Positions 55,400 to 64,000 of a stretch of 64,000 nucleotides of DNA are shown one piece after another. The translations under genes and the position numbers were made by a program. Position 1 is the stretch's first letter, and every line of letters begins with the position of its first letter. The notes beneath the pieces are model-generated. The model saw only the letters and a list, made by a program, of their open reading frames with translations. It searched no databases and was not told the origin of the DNA. The stretch is from CAVXFL01 sp963761015 (GTDB lineage: Bacteria > Pseudomonadota > Alphaproteobacteria > Acetobacterales > Acetobacteraceae), in the NCBI GenBank assembly GCA_963761015.1, contig CAVXFL010000011.1:62001-126000 (forward strand), read 5' to 3'.

Positions 55400-55544
55400 T
55401 GCCGTTCTTGGGATTAACAAAACGCACAATCGCGGTTTTGTGCGCGGATCAAGCACAACCGAACGAATGACTGCCCGTTTCGCCCATGAGACGTGCGCAC
55501 CCCTGTGCGCTAGCTCACTTTCGATTTTAATGGGAGACAGCCAG

Positions 55545-56300
55545 ATGCGTAAGACGCTGCTGACCTCCGCCGCCGTTTTGGGTCTGGCCTTGACGGCGCC
55601 GGCATTCGCGAACACCGGCGGCACCGAGTACATCCCACCGCCGCACAAGCTGATGCGCGAAGGCGTCATGAACCCGAGGACGGGCGCCCGCTACGGACAT
55701 GTGCCGGGGATCGGGCAGTCGGTACCGTTCTCCACGCACGCCAGCAACATCGTGCCGGGCGATACCCACTCCCAGATCGCGCCGAACCTGGTGCCGAAGC
55801 CTCCCGTGGGCCGCAATGCCAGCATGCATGCGTTCCTGCACTCGGCTCGCCGCGCGATCGCCAGAGGCCGCACCGGCGAGGCGCAGGAAGCGCTGGAGCG
55901 CGCCATGACCGCGCGGCTCAACCGCGACCAGTTGCGAGGTATCGAGCCGTCCAGTGATCCGGTCGTCGGACAGCTTGAGACAGCGCTGAACGATCTGGCA
56001 TTCCACCGCTATGCCGCCGTGGACCGCAAGATCGCGCGCGCGATGACCGGGACCGGGGTCGCCGAGAACGCGCCGTTTGGCAACACCATGGGCATGGGTC
56101 AGCCGGGCGCCGAGTACAACACGTACGGCACCGCGCCGGCCGCGGGCTCGCAGACGCCCTCCGCGAACTCGCCGCAAACCAGCGGCTTGCATACGCCGCC
56201 CACAGGCGCGCCCCACCGCACCGCGAATGTGGGCACGCTCGGCACCGAAGTGTCGCCTCCGGGCAGCCAAATGAACCCGACCGGCAACCCGAAGTACTGA
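55545..56300 (+). CDS. Exported hypothetical protein with Pro/Thr-rich tail
   Basis: A 251-residue protein with a clear signal peptide (MRKTLLTSAAVLGLALTAPAFA). The mature part has a helical core at about residues 90-165 (FLHSARRAIARGRTGEAQEA, QLETALNDLAFHRYAAVDRK) that could be one helical hairpin. A low-complexity C-terminal 80 residues rich in Pro, Thr, Ser, Gly and Asn follows. GGGAGACAG precedes ATG 55545. A strong terminator lies 31 bp after its stop, so it is probably monocistronic. The family is not known to me. Confidence 0.72.
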   Translation: MRKTLLTSAAVLGLALTAPAFANTGGTEYIPPPHKLMREGVMNPRTGARYGHVPGIGQSVPFSTHASNIVPGDTHSQIAPNLVPKPPVGRNASMHAFLHSARRAIARGRTGEAQEALERAMTARLNRDQLRGIEPSSDPVVGQLETALNDLAFHRYAAVDRKIARAMTGTGVAENAPFGNTMGMGQPGAEYNTYGTAPAAGSQTPSANSPQTSGLHTPPTGAPHRTANVGTLGTEVSPPGSQMNPTGNPKY

Positions 56301-56331
56301 TCGCGTCAAACGCCGGCAAGGTGTATAACAG

Positions 56332-56369
56332 AGCCCTCCCCGCCTGCTGCGGGGCGGGCTTTGCTTTTT
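56332..56369 (+). terminator. Rho-independent terminator
   Basis: AGCCCTCCCCGC (56332-56343), loop CTGCT and GCGGGGCGGGCT (56349-56360) pair with one mismatch, followed by TTGCTTTTT. It is a textbook intrinsic terminator for the exported-protein gene upstream. It lies about 120 bp before typA. Confidence 0.9.
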
Positions 56370-56487
56370 GGGCTCGTATCCGGCCCTGCCCTGCCCTATC
56401 TCTGCGGCGCAGCAAGACATCCCGTTCCTGCCGGGCCCGCGAGCGTCCCCGCTCCGGCGCGTTCTCCAACCTGTGCCGAAGTGCCCG

Positions 56488-58332
<1,845 letters not shown>

Positions 58333-58492
58333 TATTTCGGTGACGCCGGGCGTGTCCGCAATGCTTCGATACGAACTGGGTTGTTGTCGGGTTGCAAGCA
58401 ATGACCTAAACGGTTGTCGCGGGTGCGTCTTCGGCACCGCCCGCCGCGAGCGGAGCCGTCACCTGCCGACCAGAACCTCGATGGAGAGTTAG

Positions 58493-58819
58493 ATGCGTAT
58501 CAATAGCCGCGCGCTGTCGTTTGCGGTCGTGGGCTTGGGTCTGATGCTGACGGGCGTGCCGGCTATGGCCGCCGGCGAAACCGAATCGATGCAGGGTGGA
58601 CAGACTCCCGGGGCGAGCTCCGGCCAGTCCGAATCGATGAGCACCCACGGCGCGACCGGCACGATGCACAAGACGAAGCACCACCGCCACCATGCCCGCC
58701 ATCACCACCATCGCAAGTCGAGCCACAAGACGGCCGCGAAGTCGGGCATGAGCAGTGGCGCCGGCGCGGGTAGCGGTTCCGGCATGAGCAGCGCCCCGAA
58801 CGAGACGCCCCCGAAGTAA
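58493..58819 (+). CDS. Small exported His/Lys-rich protein
   Basis: A 108-residue protein with a signal peptide (FAVVGLGLMLTGVPAMAA, cleavage after about residue 27). The mature part is low complexity: Gly/Ser/Gln/Met, then a His-rich cluster at about residues 63-80 with ten or so histidines among Lys/Arg, then Gly/Ser. The His cluster could bind metal; this is inference. GGAGAG precedes ATG 58493. The 160 bp after typA hold no other gene. Similar short exported proteins are common in acetic acid bacteria but have no defined role. Confidence 0.65.
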   Translation: MRINSRALSFAVVGLGLMLTGVPAMAAGETESMQGGQTPGASSGQSESMSTHGATGTMHKTKHHRHHARHHHHRKSSHKTAAKSGMSSGAGAGSGSGMSSAPNETPPK

Positions 58820-58844
58820 GCAGCCGCCCGCGCTGCAACACTTG

Positions 58845-58869
58845 TGCGCGGGCTCGGCCCGCGCATCTC
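58845..58869. repeat. Second copy of the 25-bp palindromic intergenic repeat
   Basis: TGCGCGGGC, a 3-base loop TCG and GCCCGCGCA form perfect 9-bp arms, then TCTC. It matches 52763-52787 at 23 of 25 positions and, like that copy, lies just downstream of a plus-strand gene. A looser relative occurs at 33836-33860. This is probably a REP-like element. The remainder of 58820-59091 shows no gene. Confidence 0.5.
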
Positions 58870-59091
58870 CTCGGGGCCGCCGCGAAATGGCTGCGTTGCG
58901 TTCAGCCATAACGAAACGGAAGCGTGTCCCTTCAAGCATCCGCAAATCACCCGGCCGCGGCGCCCGTCCTGGCCGGGTTTTTTGATCGCCGTTCTCGGCC
59001 GCAAGCCGTGGCGAACGGAGAGGTTGCCTTCGCCACCCGGCCAGTGCATCCCACGCGCGTTCCGAGGGGATGACGCCGAGGGGACCGTAAG

Positions 59092-60372
59092 ATGGCCGAA
59101 ACCGCCGCCGTGTCCGGGTTTCGCGGGTCGCTGGCCGATCGCCGCATGTGGCTGATGGCGCTTTACGGCTTCGGCTGTGGCCTGCCCTTGCCGCTCTCCG
59201 GGTTCACGCTCGGCCAGTGGATGAGCGAATTGGGGCTGTCGCTCGGCGCGATCGGGCTGGCCGCGATGATCGGCATGCCGTACATCCTGAAATTCGCCTG
59301 GGCGCCGGCGCTCGACCGGATCGCTCCGCCGGGCCTGCTTCGTCGCCTCGGCCGCCGGCGCGGCTGGCTCACGGCGATCCAGCCGGCGCTGATGCTGAGC
59401 GTCGTGGCCCTGGCCATGTCCAATCCGGCCCGCGCGCCGGTTTCGACCGTGCTGGCGGCGATCTCTCTCGCGTTCCTCTCGGCCAGTCAGGATATCGTCG
59501 TGGACGCTTGGCGGATCGAGACGTTTCCGCCGGAGCAGCAAGGCACCGCCGTCGCGCGCTATGTCTGGGGCTACCGCTTCGCGCTGATCGCCGCCAATGC
59601 CGGGGCGATCAAGCTGGCCAGCCTGCTCGGCTGGCACGGGTCGCTCCTGGTCATGGCGGCGCTGAGCTGTTCCGGTCTGCTCGCCACCCTGGCGGCGACC
59701 GAGCCGACGGCTCCGCGCGTCGCCGTGCGTAGAGGGCTGTACAGCGCGGTCGTCGAGCCCTTACGCGAGTTCCTGAGCCGCGGCGGCGCGCTCACCATCG
59801 TCGCGTTCATCATCCTGTTTCACCTGGGCGACGCGCTCGCGGGCGTGATGCTGCCGCCGTATTACCGCGCGCTCGGCTATGTGCGTGACGACGTGGCGCT
59901 GGCCAATTTGCCCTCGCTCGCGGCGGCGCTGGCGGGCATCAGCCTGGGCGGACTGTTGGTTGCGCGGATTGGCACCGGGCGCGCGCTGGTCTCGACCGGC
60001 TTCGTGCAAATGGCGGCGATCCTGCTGTATCTCGCGCTCGGCTATGCCGGGGGCGACCGGGGCGCGCTGGTGCTGACGGTCTCGACCGAGGCCTTCGTCG
60101 GCGGCCTGGCCGCCGCGGCCTTCCTGGCGTTCCTGTCCAATCTCTGCGCGCCGGCCTATACGGCAACGCAATACGCGCTGCTCTCCGCGCTCGCGGCGGT
60201 GCCGTTGCGCACCCTGGGCGGGCTGTCGGGATTCCTGGCGGCCGCCGTCGGCTGGAGGACCTTCTTCGCGCTATCCACCTTCTCGGCGCTCCCGGCCATG
60301 CTGATCATGCTGTACCTGCTGCGCCGGTTCCCGGGCGCGAACCCGGCACCCGAGCCCGTGCCGGCGCAGTAG
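59092..60372 (+). CDS. AmpG-family MFS transporter (muropeptide permease-like)
   Basis: A 426-residue membrane protein with 12 or more helices. The start WLMALYGFGCGLPLPLSGFTLGQWMSELG, PYILKFAWAPALDRI and the loop SASQDIVVDAWRIETFPPEQQG are AmpG signatures. AmpG imports anhydromuropeptides for cell-wall recycling in the inner membrane. Specificity here is inferred, since the family also includes related acetyl-CoA-type carriers. It is convergent with the CBS gene. ATG 59092 follows a weak purine tract. Confidence 0.88.
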   Translation: MAETAAVSGFRGSLADRRMWLMALYGFGCGLPLPLSGFTLGQWMSELGLSLGAIGLAAMIGMPYILKFAWAPALDRIAPPGLLRRLGRRRGWLTAIQPALMLSVVALAMSNPARAPVSTVLAAISLAFLSASQDIVVDAWRIETFPPEQQGTAVARYVWGYRFALIAANAGAIKLASLLGWHGSLLVMAALSCSGLLATLAATEPTAPRVAVRRGLYSAVVEPLREFLSRGGALTIVAFIILFHLGDALAGVMLPPYYRALGYVRDDVALANLPSLAAALAGISLGGLLVARIGTGRALVSTGFVQMAAILLYLALGYAGGDRGALVLTVSTEAFVGGLAAAAFLAFLSNLCAPAYTATQYALLSALAAVPLRTLGGLSGFLAAAVGWRTFFALSTFSALPAMLIMLYLLRRFPGANPAPEPVPAQ

Positions 60373-60410
60373 CATCGGCCGCCGATCCGGCCACTCCAAA
60401 AGCGCTCTAA

Positions 60411-60833
60411 CTAAATCCGCTCCCAGTACCCCGTTTCCTCGTCCAGCCGCGCCTGTTCGAGGCCGCGGAAATCGCCGCGGGAGACGATACCCACCAGCTT
60501 GCCGTTCTGCGCCACCGGCAGATGCCGGAAGCCGCCGTCCTGCATCAGCCGCAGCGCGTCGATCGCGTGCTGGCCGGGCGGCATGGTCTCGGGCTTCGGC
60601 GTCATCACCTCCTGAAGCGTCGTCGACGACGGATCGTGCGCCTCCGCGAGCACGCGGCAGACGGCGTCGCGCCCGGTGAAGATGCCGAGCACGTAACCGG
60701 TCTCGTCGGTGACGACGATGGCGCCGATGCGGCGCTCGCGCATCGTCCGGGCGGCATCCTGGACGGTGGCGCTGGGCGGCATCGAAACGGGATGCTGCCG
60801 GCTGACGATTTCCGACATGAGGCGATTGGTCAC
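60411..60833 (-). CDS. CBS-domain pair protein
   Basis: A 140-residue stand-alone Bateman module: CBS1 at about residues 8-62 (MSEIVSRQHPVSMPPSATVQDA, IGAIVVTDETGYVLGIFTGRD) and CBS2 at about 75-130 (MTPKPETMPPGQHAIDALRLM, FRHLPVAQNGKLVGIVSRGDF). Such pairs bind adenosine nucleotides and regulate partners. The start is GTG 60833, behind AAAGGA; an ATG at 60840 is out of frame. It lies 67 bp after the CBS-BON gene and probably shares its promoter. Confidence 0.88.
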   Translation of the reverse strand: MTNRLMSEIVSRQHPVSMPPSATVQDAARTMRERRIGAIVVTDETGYVLGIFTGRDAVCRVLAEAHDPSSTTLQEVMTPKPETMPPGQHAIDALRLMQDGGFRHLPVAQNGKLVGIVSRGDFRGLEQARLDEETGYWERI

Positions 60834-60900
60834 GGTCCATATTCCTTTCTGGCCGTTCGGGGCACGCAAATGACAAGGTGACGCCGCATGGGCGAACGAC

Positions 60901-61617
60901 TCAGGCCTGCGCTTCGTCTTCCGCCGGAACGGCGGCGCCGCTGTTCGGCTCCACCCAGGTGAGGTGATCGCGCACGTCCTTGCCCCCGGGCGCCGACTCG
61001 GCCGCCACCCGCAAGGCACTGCGCTCGCGTTCGTCGAAAATCACCCCGTCGAGATGCACCACGCCCTCGCTCACCGTCACGGCGATGTTGGTGGCCGCGG
61101 CCCAGCCGCTGTTCCTGATCTCTTGCAAGACGTGATCGCGAATCGCGTCGTCGCTGGACAAATCCGGCTGGCTGTCCAGCGTCCGGCCCAAGGCGCGGAT
61201 CAGGTCGGCGCGGCTGACGATGCCGACGCAGCAGTCGGCGACAACGACCGGCACCCGCTTGATCCGCCGCTCCTCCATCAGCGTCACCACGTCGGCGAGC
61301 GGCGTGTCCGGCGGGACGGCCACAACGCTGCGCGTCATAACCTCGCCCGCCTTGCGGGCATGGGTGCGCACATAGTCCTCGGCGAGCCGTCCCGGACCGA
61401 GCAGGAACGCGAACCAGCGTGGCCGCTGCCGCTCGGTGCCCGTTTCGGCACGCCGCAGCAGATCCCCTTCGGTGACGATCCCGACCAGCGTGCCGTCGCG
61501 CGCCACGACCGGAACCCCGCTGATATGGCGGTCCAGCATGAGGCGAATCACCTCGGCCAGCGGCGTGTCCTCCCGCACGGTCACGGGATCGCGGGTCATC
61601 GCATTGGCGGCGTTCAT
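60901..61617 (-). CDS. CBS-CBS-BON domain protein
   Basis: A 238-residue protein with CBS1 at about residues 6-60 (MTRDPVTVREDTPLAEVIRLML), CBS2 at about 95-150 (VMTRSVVAVPPDTPLADVVTLM, IKRVPVVVADCCVGIVSR) and a C-terminal BON domain at about 165-225 (VTVSEGVVHLDGVIFDERERSA). CBS-BON proteins are often induced by anaerobiosis or stress, and their binding partner is unknown. GGAGGAG precedes ATG 61617. A perfect FNR/FixK box lies 52 bp upstream, so low-oxygen control is likely. Confidence 0.9.
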   Translation of the reverse strand: MNAANAMTRDPVTVREDTPLAEVIRLMLDRHISGVPVVARDGTLVGIVTEGDLLRRAETGTERQRPRWFAFLLGPGRLAEDYVRTHARKAGEVMTRSVVAVPPDTPLADVVTLMEERRIKRVPVVVADCCVGIVSRADLIRALGRTLDSQPDLSSDDAIRDHVLQEIRNSGWAAATNIAVTVSEGVVHLDGVIFDERERSALRVAAESAPGGKDVRDHLTWVEPNSGAAVPAEDEAQA

Positions 61618-61668
61618 CGCTCGCTCCTCCAACTCCGGGGTAATCTGCCGTATGCGGCGGGCATTGCC

Positions 61669-61682
61669 TTGATCGAAATCAA
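61669..61682 (-). promoter_or_regulatory. Perfect FNR/FixK-type binding site
   Basis: The reverse strand reads TTGATTTCGATCAA, an exact TTGAT-N4-ATCAA palindrome as recognised by FNR/Anr/FixK regulators. It is centred about 58 bp before the CBS-BON start, a good position for activation at about -41.5 given a 15-20 nt leader. It points to oxygen-limited induction of the CBS-BON and CBS genes. Function is inferred from the motif. Confidence 0.75.
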
Positions 61683-61703
61683 GCGGTCGCGCGGCTCGGC
61701 GGC

Positions 61704-62752
61704 TCAGGACGTGCCGGTGCCCGACCCGCCTGCCGCGTCGGCGAGTTGCGAGCGCGGCGTCGTCTCCTCCGGCATGATCAGCCAGACCAGCACGGTGGCG
61801 CAGGCGCCCGCGCTGGCGAGGCCGAGGAACGCGGCGTCGTAGCCCCAGCGATGCGCGATCGGCCCGGCGATCGCCGTGAAGAGCGTGGCACCGAGACCAA
61901 TTCCGAGGTTGATCGCGCCCATGGCGAGGTTCAGGCGGCCGACCCGATAGGTGAGGTCCGCCGCGATCAGCGGCACCATGACGCCGAACACCGCGCCGCT
62001 GACGCCGTCGAGCGCCTGTGCCGCGACCAGCGCGTAGGGGCTGATGGTCGCGGCCAGCAGCAGATTGCGGATCGGTTGAGCGAGAAAGCCGAGCAGCAAC
62101 ACCGGGCGCCGCCCGCGCTCCTTGGCGATGCGGCCAAGCCGGAGCGATAGCACCGCCACGATCGCCTGCGGCACGATGACCGCGACCGAGAGCAGCACGC
62201 CGGCGGCCGCGCCGAGCCGTTCGCTCAACCGGTTGCCCGCCAGCATAATCGTCGCGGCGTTTCGACGAAGAACCAGGCCGCGCAAATGGCGAACACCAGC
62301 AAACCCCGGTCGAGCAGCAGGCGCCATGCCGGCCGCGCTCGCGCGGGTGCAGCATGGCCGCGTGCGCCATGCTGGATTCCGCCGGCACGCGGTCCGCGTC
62401 GCTGAACCGCAGCATGAGCAGCAGCGCCGGCAGGGTCAGCCCGGCGGTGAGCAGCAGTACCGCGCGTTGCGAAATGTACGAGTCGGAGAGGCCGAGCGCG
62501 ATCGCCGCGCCCGCGCTCCCCAGGGCGGCAAAGCGCGCATTGCGCCCGTGATCCTCGCCGAGATCGGCGGTGCCGCGCACGGCGAGCGTGAGCGCCGCGA
62601 TGGCGGGGCCGAGCATGGCGCTGGCGAAGGCGTGCAGGACGGTCGCCGCGAAGGACGGCGACGAACGGCCCGAACCCCACCTGCACGGCCGCGACCAGGA
62701 AATTGATCCCGGCCAATCCCGGCGGCTCAGCGGCGATCGCGCCATGCGGCAC
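61704..62752 (-). pseudogene. MFS transporter pseudogene, internally deleted and multiply frameshifted
   Basis: Pieces of one 12-helix transporter appear in three frames: GLAGINFLVAAVQVGFGPFVAV, then AATVLHAFASAMLGPAIAAL, then RLLLDRGLLVFAICAAWFF, then AATIMLAGNRLSERLGAAAGV through to the stop at 61704. Compared with the family, about 50-60 codons (helices 2-3) are missing between the first two pieces. Further frame changes occur near 62330 and 62265. More than three lesions, one a true deletion, suggest genuine decay, unlike the single-base cases elsewhere. The apparent start is GTG 62752. Confidence 0.75.
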
Positions 62753-62819
62753 TATAACGAATTCCGCCCGGTCCGCTCGTTTCCATCCGCCGTCGCCGGC
62801 CCTTCGCCGGACGGCCGGA

Positions 62820-63681
62820 TCAGTGCGAGACGAGCACCGGCAGCGTCATGGTCCGGAGCAGCAGTTCGGTCACGCCGCCGAGCATCAGTTCACGCACGCG
62901 CGAATGCCCGTAGCCGCCGATCACCAGCATGTCAGCGCCGATATCGGATGCGTAGCTCAGCAGCGCGTCACCGACGGTGATGTCATCGGCCACTGAATGG
63001 GCAGCGCGGACCTCGATGCCGTGCCGGGCCAGATGGCGCGCCATGTCAGCCGCCGGCATGCCGTTTTCCGCGGCGATGCCACGGCGCGGGTTGATCGACA
63101 GCACCGTGACCAGGCCCGCCCCTTTCAGCAGCGGAATGGCGTCGTGGATGGCGCGCGCCGCCTCGCGCGTGCCGTTCCATCCGACGAGCACCGCCTTGCC
63201 GCAGGTGCTCTCCAACGGCAGGGCATAGGGTACAACCAGTAGAGGGCGCCCGGCGGCGAACAGAACCTCCGGCACGATGTCGACACCGCCGAACGGCGAC
63301 GGAACGTCCGGATTGCGCTGGCCGACGATGACGAGATCGGAATATCGCGCCTGCAACGCGACGGTGGGGCCGAACGGCCCGTCGGCGGCGCGGAATTCGC
63401 CGCTCACCCCGTCCTTCCGACTCTGCTCGCGGAAGCGGGTCTCGATCCCCGCGAACTCGGATTCCTGCTCCCGCCGCCAGCGCTGCATGAGCGAATCGAC
63501 TTCCGCCGCATCGAGATAGCCCGCCGAATTCGATCGCGAGCGGCGGCGGGGACAACGGCGGGACAATATAGAGGCCGGTGAGATGCGCCTCCTGCCGGGC
63601 GGCGAGCGCGCAGGCGAACCGCAGCCGCGCCAGGCCCTGCTCGGAGCCGTCGAGGTGAACGAGGAGATCCTTCATGGGCAT
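62820..63681 (-). CDS. Tandem-domain universal stress protein (one-base frameshift)
   Basis: About 286 residues with two UspA folds. The first starts MKDLLVHLDGSEQGLARLRF, and the second is KAVLVGWNGTREAARAIHDA, ending with the ATP-binding type GGYGHSRVRELMLGGVTELLL. The frame breaks after LAIEF: removing one of two G bases (reverse strand) near 63524 gives EFAGYLDAAEVDSL and joins the parts. AAGGAGGA precedes ATG 63681, and MPM offers a second ATG two codons on. It lies between the PEP synthase gene and the MFS remnant, in the same stress cluster. Confidence 0.88.
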
Positions 63682-63716
63682 GAGACTGTTCCTCCTTGGA
63701 TGGCGGCGCGGGCCGC

Positions 63717-64000
63717 TCAGGCATTCGCCGCGCGCGGCCGCTTTTGTCTTGCTTGCTCGATCTCGTGCTCGGTTTCACGCACCGCGCGGATCGTGCGCGG
63801 CAGACTCGCCGGGTTCACGCTGATCGAATCGATGCCGAGCTCGGTCAGGAACCTGGCGATTTCCGGATAGTTGGCGGGCGCCTCGCCGCAGATCCCGACA
63901 TGGCGCTTGTTGCGCTTCGCACCGGTCACGGCGAGGCGCAGCATTTCCAACATGCCGGGATCGCGCTCGTCGAAATCGAAGGCGACGATTTCCGAATCGC
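63717..64000 (-). CDS. Phosphoenolpyruvate synthase, C-terminal end (gene extends beyond window)
   Basis: About 94 codons of the C-terminus: DSEIVAFDFDERDPGMLEML, AVTGAKRNKRHVGICGEAPA and IDSISVNPASLPRTIRAV. This is the end of the PEP-utilising TIM barrel, where GICGEAP contains the conserved catalytic-cysteine motif of PpsA/PpdK enzymes. PpsA is favoured over pyruvate phosphate dikinase because of the NPAS-type ending, but not certain. The stop at 63717 is 35 bp before the USP start, so the two are probably co-transcribed. Confidence 0.82.
   Translation of the reverse strand, partial: DSEIVAFDFDERDPGMLEMLRLAVTGAKRNKRHVGICGEAPANYPEIARFLTELGIDSISVNPASLPRTIRAVRETEHEIEQARQKRPRAANA

Overview
The window is 64 kb of GC-rich chromosomal DNA (by eye about two thirds G+C, with G/C at most third codon positions). 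The gene set points to an alphaproteobacterium, most likely an acetic-acid-bacterium relative (Acetobacteraceae/Rhodospirillales). The reasons are a complete hpnA-F hopanoid cluster, an ATP12-type F1 assembly factor, a non-discriminating-type aspartyl-tRNA synthetase, the lptF-lptG-lptD-surA-rsmA run, DUF445, bactofilin and SecB. The taxonomic placement is an inference. I saw no rRNA, tRNA or CRISPR array.

Layout. 0-2.3 kb (minus): a DUF3501 / Fe-S oxidoreductase / rubrerythrin operon. 2.4-3.3 kb: a frameshifted exported CHRD-like gene and a possible Uma2 remnant. 3.3-10.5 kb (minus): hopanoid operon hpnA-B-C-D-E-shc with overlapping stops and starts, and a divergent HpnL-like membrane gene (10.6 kb). 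11.6-16.9 kb: small membrane protein, murJ, a small conserved protein, lipB, aspS, acyP. 17.0-19.6 kb: near-consensus sigma70 promoter and rpsM-rpsK-rpoA-rplQ. 19.6-25.9 kb (plus): DUF29, rarA, rluC-like, AsmA, ATP12. 25.9-27.6 kb (minus): MBL hydrolase and hotdog hydratase. 27.7-34.3 kb: DUF445, a small gene beside a gutted HEPN-like gene, a luciferase-like oxidoreductase, then an orphan solute-binding protein, SDR, cyclase and SpoIIAA-like protein. 34.4-45.3 kb (minus): prpE, TylF-type methyltransferase, O-antigen-ligase-like protein, lptF, lptG, lptD, surA, rsmA. 45.4-52.7 kb: unknown protein, PGRP amidase, trpS, an IS1634-like remnant, a lactate-type MFS transporter, oxyR, a histidine phosphatase and secB. 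52.8-60.4 kb: bactofilin, EI24 protein, adenosine-kinase-like pfkB, two small exported proteins, typA, ampG. 60.4-64 kb (minus): CBS, CBS-BON, a wrecked MFS gene, tandem universal stress protein and the 3' end of a PEP synthase, with a perfect FNR/FixK box in front of CBS-BON.

How they work together. Much of the window is envelope biology. Hopanoids are made from C15 isoprenoid precursors through squalene (hpnC/D/E, shc) and tailored (hpnA/B). LPS is exported by LptF/G/D with SurA folding and possible WaaL/methyltransferase tailoring. Peptidoglycan precursors are flipped (MurJ), recycled (AmpG) or cut (amidase). A second theme is stress and low oxygen: rubrerythrin, OxyR, CBS/BON/USP/PpsA with the FNR box.

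A feature of the sequence itself: at least ten otherwise intact genes (CHRD, shc, hpnA, rarA, rluC, MBL, methyltransferase, pfkB, typA, usp) are broken by a single extra base that lengthens a short homopolymer. TypA also lacks one base. These hit housekeeping genes, so uncorrected sequencing errors are the likeliest explanation. I annotate those loci as the whole gene with the frameshift stated.
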